DNA of 64,000 nucleotides from Cloeon dipterum (GCF_949628265.1 NC_088789.1:25289883-25353882), one strand, 5' to 3'; numbered from the stretch's first letter, positions 32,158 to 51,983 are shown. Notes: generated from the letters alone by a model not told the origin. Translations and numbers: made by a program.

Positions 32158-35100
32158 ATGGCGGAGGACTTCGAAATGGACCTGGACTTGGATGTCATCG
32201 AAGTTCCCATCGTGGAACCCGAAGTCGACAGGGAAGAGTGAGTATTTTACACTGATTCGTATTTTTAAGCATTGCTTCTTCGAGTTTTCTTGATCAATGC
32301 ACGGATCCTTCTGAAATGATCGAAATGTCGGCTGCATTTTCAGGCAGGGCGAGAGTGAGAGGTTAGCTGGCAATGAGAAATTCAAGATTAGGGACTACAG
32401 AGGCGCACTTGCCTGCTACACCAGGGCTGTTGGTGAGTGTTGAAATGCGCCTAATATGCGTCTCAAACTATACGACGTTGTGCCGCAGACTGGTGTCCCA
32501 AAAATGTGAACTATCTTGGAAATAGATCAGCCTGCTTGCTGATGCTCAGCGACTTCACAGGTGCGTTGGCTGATGCAAGAAAAACAGTCGAGATGGATCC
32601 AACATATATGAAGGTGAGTTTATTATTATATGATAAGTTAATTATAAATTGTTTTCAATTGAATTTTGTGACGTGATATCAGGGCTACAGCCGGATTGCC
32701 AAATGCTGCATCAATTTGGGGGATATCGCAACCGCGGAAAACTACATTCAGAGGGCTTTGGAGATCGAGCCAGACAACCAGTCATTTAACCCTGAAAAGG
32801 GCAACATCGAAACTGTCAAGTACCATCTCGCAGAAGCACAGCGGGCCCTGGATAAAGAGGATTACCGAAAGGTACGAGTTAATCTCACTAAATTCCTCAG
32901 GAATTATTAATTAATCATAATATTCCAGGTTGTCTATTGCATGGACCGGTGCATTGCCGTCTCCTGTGCCTGCTCTCACTTCCGGCTCTTAAAGGCCGAG
33001 TCCTTGGCCTTCCTTGGCAGGTTCCAAGAGGGCGAAGAGCTGGCCAACAACGTGCTGGCCAAGGACAAAAGCAGTATAGAGGCCATCTACGTGCGTGGCC
33101 TGTGCCTCTACTTCCAGGACAACCTTGACAAGGCGCTTACCTACTTCCAAACGGTGCTGCGTCTCGCACCTGACTTCGAAAAAGCAAAGGTGGCCTATAA
33201 AAAGGCCAAGCTGACCCGCCAATTGAAGGACGAGGGGAACCAGCTCTACAACAGCGGAAAACTGGTCGAGGCTGCGGAAAAGTACACTTGCGCCCTCGAG
33301 GTTGACGCTCTTAACTGCGTGACCAACTCAAAATTGTTTTGCAACCGCGCTGCTGTGTCTGCTAAGCTGAACCAATACCAGGAGGTGATTGACGACTGCA
33401 ACAGAGCTCTCAAACTGGACCCACAGTACCAAAAGGCGCTGCTCAGGTGAGATGAGTTCTGAAATTTTCTCCACTTTCTTAAATAATAATTGCATTGCAT
33501 GAACAATTTGAGTTGTTTATAGTTCCAAAATTAATTTTAAATATTTTCAAGGAAGTTTAAGCTCTGCTTGCCAGCTTAAAGCCCTAAAAAACAATGAAAA
33601 CTTACTAAATCTTTTTGAGATTGTTATGAAATTTTGGAAAAAGGTTATGGGTAGAATTTTCTTGTTTTAAACTTTCCTGTTACAGGCATTAAAATTGCAT
33701 TAAAGTTTGCTGCAGTTAAATTCAATCCTATGATAAATTACATAATATCCTATAATATTTACTGTCAAATTGTTTATTTAATTGTGAAATACCATGTTTC
33801 ACCAATATTGTAACACAATAATATTTTGAAAATACTTTAAATATTGCTCCAGTTAGTTAAGAAACTGTCCTAACTGTTGTAGAGATTGCCGGAAATTCAC
33901 CAGTTGCATAAACCCTAAGTGTTCGAAGCCGCCAACAGATGGCGCCACCGTAGACTTTCGGTTTTAAGGCACTTCCGCTGCGATTTCAGACTCAATCTAG
34001 CTACTGTTCATTCTTCAATTAATTTGCTAATTTTTGACGTGCTGAAAACCAAAATCGGTTCAGCCAATCGCCGTAGAATCGTGAAAAACTATTTTTTGAA
34101 ATAAAAAATCTTTTCCAACGTTTCTACGGCGAATGGCTGAACCGATTTTGGTTTTCAGCACGTCAAAAATTAGCAAATTAATTTAAAAAAGCAAAATAGC
34201 TAGATTGAGTCTGAAATCGCAGCGGAAATGCCTTAAACCCGCTTAAAACAAAATTTTTTAAGAAAATCTGTGGTTGCGCCATCTGTTGGCGGCTTCAATA
34301 ACTAAGGGTTTATGTAACTGGTCAATTGACAAAATAAAAAATTATTGCAAATAAATTTTGCTTTGCGCTCACATTAAACCAAATTGTGGCGTAATTACTT
34401 TAAATTTTTCCAGAATATTTCGTTGCAACATTTTTTTTAGATTTGCAAATTGATTTAATCTCTCTTCGACTTACATAAAGTGTTAATTAACACCGTACTA
34501 ATGGACAATGGTCACCTAATAATTATTCTTTCAAATGAATTTAAAATAAACCGCTAAATTTAAAATGTAACAGATTTACTAATCGTTGAAAAGTAGGATT
34601 CCTGTTTTTAAAAAATGGCTGCAATGAACATCCTTTGTTTGTCAAATGTTGAAAAATGTTAAGCATTAAATGTTTTTAGTTTTAAAGTGTACTTTATTAT
34701 GGTTATTCAGGGCTATTTCGCCCCATATATTGCCATATCCAGACAAAATATTCAGTTTGAACATAATTGTTTATAAGCGTGCAAGGTTAACGTCACCTCG
34801 GCGAGCGTTCGCTGCCGCCAAAAATATGAGTAGTGAAAAAGAAACACTGTGTTGGAATTGCTTTGCGGGCAAACAACAGAGACATATTGCGTCTACATTA
34901 ATGTGCGTGCTAAGCAGTTAGTGGAGCGATGGGTGCCGGGTTTCCAAATAAAACATGAGAGCAAGAAGACTACATATAGCAGCAGAAAAACGCTCTGTGG
35001 CTATAAAATTTCAAAAACATTTTTGCAGACAGTTATGGTGTGAAACGCTCAGGCAAATGAGTTATTTACACAACATTTTCCTCACATTAATTTTCCGCCC

Positions 35101-35699
35101 TTTTGCCAAACCTGTACAAGTTAGTAACTTTCTCATTTTAGTAGGGTAAACTATTCAATTGCCAATCAGCACTCTTAACAAAATTTAAACCATCTGATTC
35201 CAGGCGAGCGATCGCTTACTCAGAGTTGAAGAACTACGAAGAGGCTGTGAAAGACTACGAAGCCCTTTACAAAATGAACCGCAGCAGGGAAAACAAAAAG
35301 ATGTGGAACGATGCGAAACTGGAGCTGAAAAAGTCAAAGAGGAAAGACTACTACAAAATCCTGGGCCTGTCGAAGAACGCGTCGGACGATGACATCAAGA
35401 AGGCGTACAAGAAGAAGGCCTTAGAGCACCACCCAGATCGCCACGCGAACACCAGCGACGTTGAGAAAAAGGAGCACGAGCGCTTGTTCAAGGACGTGGG
35501 CGAGGCGTACGCTGTTCTCATGGACGCTAAGAAGCGCGGCCGATACGACAGCGGCCACGACCTGGACGACGAGTTCGATGGACACGGCTTCAACCCGATG
35601 GACGCCGCAAACCTGTTCAGCCAGTTTGACGGCAACGACATGGGCTTCAACTTCCAGTCGCACGGCTTCCCATCCAACTTCTCATTCCACTTTGGTTGA
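32158..35699 (+). CDS. DNAJC7: DnaJ homolog subfamily C member 7 (TPR co-chaperone)
   Basis: Exons: 32158-32237, 32344-32432, 32489-32613, 32683-32871, 32929-33446, 35204-35699; 498 residues (human DNAJC7 494, fly Tpr2). The start context (aagcATGg) is good. Tandem TPR repeats fill roughly residues 30-365 (for example [21 protein letters not shown] and [21 protein letters not shown]). A C-terminal J domain follows from about residue 381 ([24 protein letters not shown]) with the Hsp70-activating HPD motif at about 410-412. The tail is Gly/Phe-rich and ends in NFSFHFG. The protein links Hsp90 and Hsp70 through the TPRs and stimulates Hsp70 ATPase. The fifth intron (33447-35203) is long and contains a foldback MITE. 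Confidence 0.97.
33890..34330. mobile_element. Foldback MITE, family A copy 2 (in DNAJC7 intron)
   Basis: The outer arms are 'cagttgcataaaccctaag' (33901) and its near complement ending at about 34320. The flanking 'attcacc' and 'ggtcaatt' extend the match. Inner arms carry 'gctgaaaaccaaaatcggtt' and the complement, as in the syd-1 copy at 5275-5690. This copy is more complete and defines the element length as about 430-440 bp. There is no open reading frame that could encode a transposase. Confidence 0.88.
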
Positions 35700-36542
35700 T
35701 CTCTGTTTGGAACTGCTCTCCATCATGGTGTGTTGTTGTAAGAGGATTGTAAATGACTTAAACCAGAGGTGGTTATGGCTCTCAACAGAAGAGTGACTCT
35801 TTAAGTAGCTTTCGCTGTCTGTCGAGAGTCGTGTGAATGAACTGTTGCTGTTTTGTGTAAATATCCAGCGGATCACAAACGAACATTGTTCTAATTAAAA
35901 ATTCACAATTTATCTATGAATTTCTGTGCGTGTTTTATTACGAGGTTAAAATTGGAATGAAGGGAAAAAACCAAAAATCAGGAAAGGCGACTTTTTAAGT
36001 CTTATAAAATCTATAACAGTGAGGCAAAAATTCTCTCATAAGGTTAGAGAAGATATTTCTGAAGTATTCACAACGCTATTGAATTCGTCCGGTATTTCTA
36101 AATTCTTAGGTGTGGAAAAATTCGAAAAATTGCAATTTTCGCCACCCCTACTTGTATTATGTGATTCTCATAAGAACTGGCGAGGTATAACCCGGCAGAG
36201 ACCGTGAATTTACGATAAATTACTGCTCAATCACAACTTTTTAACATGTAAGAAGAATTTCCAGGAACCAGCCGCTTAATTGCGAATAAAATATTTGGAA
36301 ACAAATTATTTCAACCTATGTTATGTAACAAGGGATTGTAGATGTAGGAGGATGTGTGCAGTAGAGTTGGCAACACTGCTAGTCGCGCCTTGCATGTTTA
36401 CGTTCATCAGCCTGCTCACCCTGCTGTCTCCCGCAAAAATTCTGCCTGTACTCAGAGCGTCATTTTGAATTTTGCAGTTCCTCGGTTACTCGCCTAAATC
36501 GAATTTAAAAGTCTGTTGAAAAACCTGCTGAAGTGAATTAAC
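35700..36542 (+). other. DNAJC7 3' UTR and E(z) promoter/5' UTR
   Basis: An ATTAAA at 35894-35899 is a likely DNAJC7 polyadenylation signal. The next 600 nt, up to the E(z) ATG, are AT-rich with a slightly GC-richer patch at about 36350-36460 that may hold the E(z) core promoter. No coding sequence was recognised. Confidence 0.5.
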
Positions 36543-40822
<4,280 letters not shown>

Positions 40823-42130
40823 ATGCATTGACGAAAAATTTGTTAGGGCTTTATGCCAATTTTTCTCAAATGTGTAGAATCGAAGAATTCATTGTTAATG
40901 TGTAATTTAGAATAATGGAAGCGTAGTTCTCATTTTCAATAAATCACAACCTTGGCTTACAAGATAAAGTTGTCAGAAAGTGTTTGTTTAGTTCCATAAT
41001 GTTTATCTTGCGGTTGGCACTGGGACCGAAAAATCTTGGTTCCTGCTGTGAGCTAGTGAAAGTGACGAAAACCAGAACCGGGCAGTGGATTTTTGACGCG
41101 TTTTTAGTCCAAAATATTTAGGCTATTCAATAAATAAATATTCCTTTTTCTGCACCTTTTGAGAACAATCCACACGGATTATTTGAGGTTTCATATAGCA
41201 AATTTTGCTAAATTCTTTAAGTATCACCATTTTTAAGTTTCAATTTTTGAATTTTTATGCTACATAACAAGTTTGGACCAATCCCTCTACAAAATCTGCT
41301 ATTTTTAATAAAAATTGAAATTTTTAACCCTCATTGTATCAAGAAAAAAGTGAGAAATTCATGTTTTGTCTGACCTTGGATATTAATTTTTTATGTCAGG
41401 TAAATATTTAGATTTTGTGTATGTACACTACTTAAATTAGTTCAGAAGATCTTTTAATTAGAAATAAACTGATAATATATATTATGCCTAAAAAGACATT
41501 ACGGAAATCTAGCATATTTATTCTTCTTTTCCCACGCAAAATTAATGTAAATAAAAGAGCCTAAAGATGAAACTAAAATTTTCGTTTCCAGAATATGAAG
41601 AATCCCAGACTTTAAAACATGAGAATATTTTTGGGCCAAAAAATTCCCATAAATCAGTATTTTAGAACGAATTTCTTTTGGTATTAGACATTTTTACTAT
41701 TTTTAGACCCTTTTGATGGTTTTGACTAACTGTAAGTGTGGTTAAAACAGCTTTAAAATTAAGTGACCATCGGTTGGTCCCGTGACGATTGGAAAATCAG
41801 ATAAAAGCCGATCGTCTAAAATTAAAAGCCCAAATAAGTAAAACATCAAAAATTTCCTTCAGCGCGCGTGACTAGTTCGGTTGGCCTGCCTGTCTCTGCC
41901 ATGTTGAAAAGAGGGCTGGGTCCGGTGAGAAAAGGATTGGATCGATAATATTTTGATATTTTGGGTTGTCCGGTTAGAAAGTACTATAATATAATAGTAG
42001 AATGTTTTGAAGAGGATCGATTTTTCAGTCAGATCGAAGCAGCCGTAGAAAGAAAAGTCGATATTCGAGCGCCCGTCGCTGGCCCCACTGCACCTGTCAA
42101 AATTCTTTCCTGTCTGGACAAATTGTAGAA
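40823..42130 (+). other. E(z) 3' UTR and SMAP upstream region
   Basis: AATAAA at 40938-40943 is a good candidate for the E(z) polyadenylation signal. The rest is AT-rich. The part from about 41860 to 42130 is GC-richer and should hold the SMAP promoter and 5' UTR. A segment at 41755-41835 is similar, in reverse orientation, to 11565-11635. Confidence 0.5.
40938..40943 (+). terminator. E(z) polyadenylation signal AATAAA
   Basis: A canonical AATAAA is found 116 nt downstream of the E(z) stop codon and is the first one after it. Confidence 0.65.
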
Positions 42131-44701
<2,571 letters not shown>

Positions 44702-44777
44702 CTTTGTTACGATTCGTATTTACATTCCGAAATACACATTATAATTGTTTTAAGCTTTCATGTCAATCGGTGCGTTT
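44702..44777. other. 76-bp gap between the convergent SMAP and MRGBP stop codons
   Basis: There is no canonical polyadenylation signal for either gene in the gap. The nearest AATAAA for SMAP are at 45068-45073 and 45089-45094, inside the MRGBP intron. The nearest for MRGBP (TTTATT on plus) is near 44468, inside the last SMAP intron. The transcripts therefore probably overlap in antisense. Confidence 0.6.
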
Positions 44778-46175
44778 TTATATTCTCCTCCTCTTCGGCG
44801 GCGGCACCGGCGTCGAAGACCGAGAGCTGTTGGTCGACACGGCCGGACTGGTCGCCTTGCTATCCGTGCTGCTGGCTATGGAGCCGCGAGTCGGCCGCTT
44901 CGTCCCCGCCACGGTTGTCGACAAACTTCTTCTCGCTGGAATTCACGACAGGAAAATAATTAATTGGTGTTTGAGGAATTCATGTGGGATAAACCCCCAT
45001 TAACAAATTAAATCGAAATATATAACTAAAAATTTTATGTGAGGAAGAAAAAGTGATTTTTATAAAAAATAAAAATTCTACAGTTATGAATAAACAAAGG
45101 ATATTTAGTTCGTTTTTATGATTAAATTGTTATCAAAGATTAAAAGAGAATTTGAGATTTTATTTTAAATCCAAATTTTACCGCTAATTTTTCAAAATAT
45201 TTAAGTAACAGAGCCAGTCGATTGTCAATCCCTCTGGCGTTTTAATGAACCTTTAAAATAAGGTCGAAAGTTTTATACTAACTAAAGAGCGCATAAATAT
45301 TTTGCTGCCTCTTTATTTAAATTTTAACTTTCGGAAAAGTCCGTGAAAATATTTATAAATTACTTGGTATGGGAGATTCATCCTTAGTAGGTTTAACCCC
45401 GCTACTCCTCGTCTCCTTTGATCTCGACGGCTGAGATTTGACTTCGGGGGTGCCAAGGTTTTTCAGTTCCCGCGGCTCTCGCTTCTCCTTCACTGCCACC
45501 TCTGATTTCTTGGCCGAATCCCTCGTCTTGGGGGTGCTCACTGCCTTGCCTTTGGCGCCCTTGGCTGTTTCCACAACTGCAGCTTGCGGTTGGGGGGTTT
45601 TAACTACGGCTTTTGCCTGCGTTTTTGGAGAGTCTCTCGTCGTTTTGATCACTTCCTTTCTGACGATAACGACTGCTTCTTTGGACAGTTGGTCTCTTTT
45701 CAGCGCCTCCTTGGTCACCTTGCTTTTGGCCTTCTTTTCCACCGGTGCCGACTGCTCTTTCAACTGCTGCAACGCTGCGAAATCACTCGGCAGGCAGAAT
45801 TCTTCCTCGTTGAACTCGCTAGGGGGTTCCATGTCATCCTGCAGGTTGAGGCAATGAAAAAGCCGGTAATTACAAAATATAATAAAATTACCAAACTGAT
45901 CAAATTGTAAAGCGTTTCCAGGTGCTTCCAAATCGACTCAGAATTGATCGGTTTGTCCAATTTGGAGGCCAACCATTCCACGATGAGGGCCATTTTAAAA
46001 TTCTTGATGAGTCCTGCCACAGGTTTTTAAATATATTTCTAAGGAAATAAAAATGCTGTGATTTGTTACCAACTGGCCTGAACATAATGATTGCTTTCAT
46101 CAGGCAGAGCTCGTTGCTGTGAACGTCCCATTTGATTTCTTTGGCGTCGTCCCTGTTTTCCTTGTTCTTGGACAT
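44778..46175 (-). CDS. MRGBP: MRG/MORF4L-binding protein (MRGBP), NuA4/TIP60 complex subunit
   Basis: Minus-strand exons: 46175-46070, 46013-45892, 45838-45364, 44935-44778; 286 residues. The first two exons encode the conserved domain: IKWDVHSNELCLMKAIIMFRPVG, then GLIKNFKMALIVEWLASKL and ESIWKHLETLYNL, matching human MRGBP (VEVCLFHAMLGHKPVG, then IWDHLSTMYDM). Exon 3 gives EFNEEEFCLPSDF and a long Lys/Ser/Pro-rich linker. The fourth exon is not an obvious ORF. It was found because exon 3 ends in phase 1 at a good donor (a/gtaatt) and an acceptor at 44937-44936 restores the frame into STPVPPPKRRRI-stop, like the KRRRT end of human MRGBP. MRGBP connects MRG15-type chromodomain proteins to the TIP60 acetyltransferase complex. 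The protein is longer than the human one (204) because of the linker. Confidence 0.92.
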
Positions 46176-47779
46176 TTTTTCACTGCTCTATCCTGTTGTC
46201 CAATTTACCGGGTTTCTGATCTGGAGCTGGACGCTATTTAAGCGGCTCACCGGGCTCACTGTGCAAGACCTTCAGGCGGTTCACTAAAAAATTCGGAGGA
46301 GTTGGAATGGACTCCATGCTTTTTTCCCGGCAACGGGCACAAAAGCAGAGAGTGGAATCCAATATGGCGTAATTTGCTGTACTTTTAATCCTAACTTTGA
46401 TCAAAACAATCAGCTCACCAACCTTATAATTGGCTACTTGTAGCATTTTTTAATGTATATTTTTGTATGTTGAACAATCTTTGATTTTTAAATCAATTAA
46501 TTTATAACAAATAAAAGGCTTACTGAATTTAAAATAAATTAAATCATGGTTTAAATTGAAGATTCAAGAAAAGGTTATAAAAGATAGGTTGGCAGCAGTG
46601 TGAAGTGAAAAATTTTGAGGACAATGGCGCGCTGCACATGAATTTTTTCGATTTTCTTTTTATTTTCGTGTGATCTTTACGAGTTACCCTTTAATATTGG
46701 GTTGGAATCGAAGAATTCTGTCATTTATTTCCCACCAACTCTATACAGTGTTGGAGACCCTGTACACAAATAATTTTAAAAGAATTCTCAGAATTCTTTT
46801 GCGAAGATCAAGATTTTTTAGATGTAAGAATGATTGGTAAGAGCATTCTGAACTTCTTCATAACATTTCTCTAATTGTAAATCATTCTCTCGATTAACTG
46901 TTCACTTTTGGAAGTGAAAGAAGTTTTCAACAGAGCCATGACGATGGAAGTTATGAAATAGGAGCAATTAAGAATCTTAAGATTTTTTCTGATTTTGTGC
47001 CCGCGGCATACCTGTTTTACAAGGAAAAGGCCTTGAAGTGAAATTTAGAACTTTATTGAAAAAATGCTAAAAAGGAGTACAGAAAATTTAACTAATTTTC
47101 TGCGCACTTGCGCACTCATAAAATTTAAAAGCTTAAAACGTTCCTCAAAATGTACAACCATTTTATTTTTATAATGAAATATATTTAATTTAGTAAACAT
47201 TTCCCTGCTTTTTACGTAATATTATGTTAGAAATTAAATTTTTGATTTTCCTGATAGATCACATTTTTGAAATTTTTCCAAAATAATTAATTTTATTCTA
47301 AATTACGGAGACATCATGCTGTATTTTTCATTGCCATTTTTACATTATAGCGCTATTTTGTTGCGACATATTTTAAGATTAGCGGTTCAGATATGTATTT
47401 ATCTTCTATTTAAAACCATTTTGCAATCGTCTTTTTATCTGCTTATTAAAATCTTAGCTCAAAATATACCTGAAAATAATTATTTTTTAATTTAAAAAGC
47501 CGCATATAGGAGAGAAAATATACCGACGATCTATGAAGGAACATTTTTCAATTTACAAGGTTTTATTAGAGCAAACCCCTGAAACGCTGACAGTAAAAAT
47601 TGGTTTGCTGGAGGCCAGGATAATTAATTCCCTGTTGAATATTTCGACCACGGCGCCGAATATAATGAGTATGTTGTTTTCCACGAGGCAGAGCAGCCTC
47701 GCCCTCTTTTTCTCATTATATGTAATCCAGATGTTTGAGCGAGAGAGCCGGTCGCGAATGGTCAGCAGCCTCTCTGCAC

Positions 47780-47826
47780 CGTTCCTCTCTCTCTCTCTCT
47801 CTCTTGGAGAGCAGCAAGAGAGAGGA
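47780..47826. repeat. CT/GA microsatellite with hairpin potential
   Basis: A (CT)n run is followed by 'ggagagcagcaagagagagg', so the strand can fold back on itself. It also provides multiple GAGA-type sites. It lies in the MRGBP-fusilli spacer. Confidence 0.7.
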
Positions 47827-48059
47827 AACTCACGCGCACACCGGCATGGAAGAAGAAAAGTGAGAAAATTCACCTGTCGGAGTGGCGGGGCAGAGCACCA
47901 GAGTAAGTCCAATGACCCCTCCGTTCCCCTCCGCGCGGCTTCTGTCACTTTTTTCGTCTATTTTGTAACAAGTTTCTCTGCTTTTTGATTTTATACGTCG
48001 CGTATTCCTTGGCTGCCTCTCAATAAAATAAAATCGCCTCGCTCGCTCCATGTTGAAAT

Positions 48060-48112
48060 TCGATCTCGGCTGCGCTCGCTCGCTCGCTCGCTCACACACA
48101 CACATACACTAC
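48060..48112. repeat. GCTC and CA microsatellites side by side
   Basis: A (gctc)n run, seen as 'gctcgctcgctcgctc', passes directly into (ca)n 'cacacacacacatac'. This is simple-sequence DNA with no other feature seen. Confidence 0.75.
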
Positions 48113-49505
48113 ACACGTTCCACTTGTGTGTTTGCAGCTTGCACACATGTACCCGCGTAATATATATAACAAACAACCGCGCGTCCACTCTGATCAATCG
48201 TTTAACGCAACTTTGTTTCCGCTGTCTGGTCTTTTTTTAAAGAGGTGATAAGGGTTGCGAGTTTTAATTTGTTTTTTGAGCCATCCAAATAGTTAACCCC
48301 TTGATTTGCCCTTCACAACAGATTTTTAAATATCATTTGAAAAACAATTTTTAAAAATCATTGTTAAAAATGGAAAATTTAGGGGCTAATTTTCCGCAAT
48401 ACAACAGACAGTTGTTTAACACTTCATTTTAGCCTTGCACTTTTCCTTGGACTCTTAGCCGATTTGTCAGCGGTGTGAGATAAAATTGGTTCCCACTGCG
48501 CAGATCCAAGATGGCGTCTGAATGTGGGAAACAAAAAGCTCTCTTTGGATTCCCGTGCGAGTGTCCAGAGTTTGTTTCTATGATCCAAAAGACACAATTA
48601 GAACAAGAAATGCAAATTATGTCACAATATTGACCAAAACTTGATTCTTTTCGCGCATTTTCACGCGACCGTTTTTTCGCGCCATACTCCACCAGACGCC
48701 ATATCTGCGCGTCGCACGAATCTGGCTCCCGCTGCGATTTGTATGATTTTAGATTGTTGTTAGATTATATTTTTGACACTTTAGGCAATTTCGGAAGGTT
48801 TTAGACGGCTGAAGAATGGTTTAAAAGAGTTAAAATTGGTCAAGCAACGATTGGAAGCTAAAGATAATAATATATTGACTATAACAGACAACTGTCTAAA
48901 TTTTACCACCCTTAATCATAGCTGATTAAATAAAATATAAAGAACTTTGTTAGCTGTTGCTAGAATTCCGAATTAAAGTCATTATAAATTTTGCTCAAAA
49001 TAGAACATTTCTCTATTTCCTGAATAAACGCTTTGTCTCTAAAGGTCAACAATAATCATTCTAAACATAAAAATAAAACTTTCACAATTTAATCCAAAAA
49101 TCGCCAAAAATAAAGAAAAAAAATCATTTTTAGGGCCTTTCTTATTAATTTTTCAAATCTCACTATTTTAACTGATTTAACTGTTCAAAACTCAATATTT
49201 TTGCAATGATTGATGAATGTTAACCAGATGTCGTTAAAATAGCCCAGAGTGCAGTCAGCGGGAAGCTGGCCGGAAGAAAGTAATTTTTTTAAGTGACAAA
49301 CCGTGGGAAAGGGTTAAACCAGAGTTTCTCAGAAAACATCCCTTAAAAAAGGTTCATTATTAAATGTTTTAACAAAAATACTACACAAAAAGATCAAAGT
49401 AAAGTTTTGAAAGTCTGAAGCAGTAAGAATGGCTTTAAGCAAAATTATTTTTTGATATTTTACACAGGATTAAATTGCTTGATATTAAATAAACGATTCG
49501 TACTA

Positions 49506-49552
49506 ATTTAAAGTCCATAGCTTCGTAAACGCGTACCAGAAAAAATAGTTGT
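49506..49552 (+). repeat. Short dispersed repeat, copy 2
   Basis: 'taatttaaagtccatagctt' and 'acgcgtaccagaaa' match the segment at 30408-30455 in a cyclin Y intron, in the same orientation, over about 50 nt. Confidence 0.5.
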
Positions 49553-51983
49553 TAAAAATTAAAGGCGCCTAGGAATGCTGACAAAATGAGATGGAAAAAA
49601 TTTGTAGAAATGATCCGTGAGAATAATTGAGATAAAAGCCAAACTTTACCCAGGTGGAAAAGTGATTATTTTTTGAAAATAGACAACAAAGCTTTTCAAT
49701 AAGTGAGCAATATCGCCATCCAAACATGAAATCTTATTGTATTTCACAACAAATAGCTCCCCAAAGAGGTTCATACAAGAATAAGTTGGTTGTAGATCTC
49801 AAAGAGAGGAATTCAATTCCGCCACGAAAATGTATGGTAAAAAGGAGAACAATGAAATTTCTACCGTAGATAGGTTCCCTTTTGATTCCTCTAGATTAGT
49901 AAAACTTGATAACGACTGCCCTTTGAGCCAAAATTTAAAAATCTTTTCAATAATTGCCCGAATTTCAAAGTGCTAGTCACCCAACAGTAAGCGAGACAAA
50001 TTTTCCAAGCGTTTTTGTTAAATTCGTTCTAGCGTTTCTCTCCTGCAACGAATTCAGACAGTTTTTATTCTTTTCCACCGCCGCCCCCTACCCTGAAACT
50101 TATTTATTGCTCGTGCTCTGATAAAAAGGTGAATCAACAAAGGCGAGCAAGGGAGGCTTTCCAGGAAAAAATCCATTCAGCGCTCAGAAGCGCAGGATGT
50201 TTTTCACTATTTATTTGTTGTGTGTGAAGGGAATCGAGGGTGGCAGGCAGGTATTATTATATACAGGATTATTTTGTGCTTGGCTGGACTAGAGCACACT
50301 CTAACAAAGTTGAGAGCTAGAGGCGACTGCGATTATTTCTGTTGAAATTCGCGTGTCGGCAGCGCGCTACCAACTATAATTAAAAGTAATTAAAGGAAAA
50401 TGTGCCTCCATGCGCTTGACTCTCCGAGAAAAAAATCACGATTTTTTAAGAACAATTTCTTAATAGGTTTTTCAATTAAAAAAAGTCTTAAAATGTTTAT
50501 AAATTTTGCACCGCTCTGTTTTCTAACCAGCAATTTGTTTTAACTACATCATTGAATTAATTTAAAACCAGTCATTTCGTACCACACCCTGGCCCCCATT
50601 TTTAATCAAATTAATGCTAATTTTGTACCAATAATTTCTTGCGTAAGAATGGCATTACAGCAAAAAATTGAACGTTTTCGGGCCTATTTGAAGCCTAACT
50701 GGCTACGAACGCTCCCCTCCAGTTCAATTTTGTCCAATTTTTCTGTCCTATTACCATCGTCCTTTGGCTGAAGTCAAGGTTATGCACGTAAATTTCTTAA
50801 AGGTCAATAAATAATTGCTGGAGATTTTGGGAAAAAATCAGTTTCCTCCTTTTTATAATTAGTGTTAGGTTTTTACAACCTTTTCTTAAGTTGGTTATAT
50901 GCAGGATCTGCTAACAAAGTTAAGTAACGCCTAAAATCTATCAATTCTGACCAGTTTTCTTGAACGAAAACTAAATATTACAAAAAAAAACACACACAAG
51001 ACCGCATTTATTAAAAATATTTCAATCACACTGACATGATTAACTTAATTTAAAATTAAACAATTTACCGAAAGAGAGATTTCAAATTAACTATTTGAAT
51101 TGATTTTTCATTTTATATATTTAAAAATTGAATATTTTCCAAGAGAAGTTAGGGAAGGAAAAAAAATAGAAAAGAATAATATCACAAAAGGGTTAATGTG
51201 GAGGAATTATTTTTTGTAATTATTATTGACACTTTTAGTACAAGAATTACTATCTTATCGTCATTGCAACTGCTGAGCGGCTAAAATAATATTTTTGTTT
51301 TATGAAATTTAAAAAATAAATGAATCATTAACTGCAAACATGAAACATTTTGGAAAAATATTATTTGTAACTCATTTAGGCTTGCATTACGTCCCCTGAA
51401 CAACGAAAAAATATTGGTTTCTTCATTAAAAAAAAACCCAAGTCTCTGATAAAAAAGACTCCCAGAAAAAAGGAGTCGTGACTATGCTCAATCACTGAGC
51501 GGAAGCTAGAAATTAAAACGCTTTTACACTAATAACAGTCAACAAACAAGAGATTGCTTAGTTTCCGCATAATTATTTGAAATTATTCTGTCATCAGGGA
51601 ATCTAGAATACTCAACAACAACTGTGGTATGCTGCGATAACATCATAAAAGAGCAAAGCAAAAAAATTGCATCCCTCTCCCCTCGTACCTCTCCCAATAA
51701 AAAACAAGCTCATCATCGCGTGTTCATAAGTCAGACCGAAATAAAGCTGGCAACCTGTCGGTGGCGGCGCGGTCACCCTCTCGCCGCCGCCGCCGCAAGG
51801 TGTTTTTTGAGCAGGCAGGGGAAGATTGGAATTTTTGGGTTGTTGTTACCTGGCCAGCTCTGCCTTCCCCTCCTCCGCTGCTGCCGCAGCGAGGAGCAGC
51901 GAGCGTGTACGAGGCGAGCGGTATTCCCCCCACCCTCCCCACGACCGCTGTGTTACCTGTGCGAGTCGGTCGGCGGTGAGCGA

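Larger units (their letters stand above)
46176..51983. other. 5.8-kb spacer: MRGBP promoter side and fusilli upstream region
   Basis: No gene was recognised. The MRGBP promoter should lie close to 46176-46400 (a GC-richer patch with 'aatatggcg' near 46361). A cluster of microsatellites lies at 47775-48115, and two 'atggcgtctg'-type motifs in inverted orientation near 48510 and 48700 could mark an unannotated promoter. A dispersed repeat copy lies at 49506. From about 51740 the sequence becomes GC-rich, presumably fusilli promoter or 5' UTR. Confidence 0.5.

Noticed and set aside
46234-46446. 70-codon minus-strand frame just upstream of MRGBP
   Set aside because: No recognisable similarity, and its position fits the MRGBP promoter or 5' UTR.
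51624-51983. In-frame open sequence upstream of the fusilli ATG
   Set aside because: The frame is open but its translation does not resemble ESRP, while similarity begins after the ATGs at 51984-52038. It is more likely 5' UTR or promoter.
46176-51983. An additional gene in the 5.8-kb spacer
   Set aside because: No frame shows a known domain or consistent splice-linked exons. Microsatellites and AT-rich sequence dominate.
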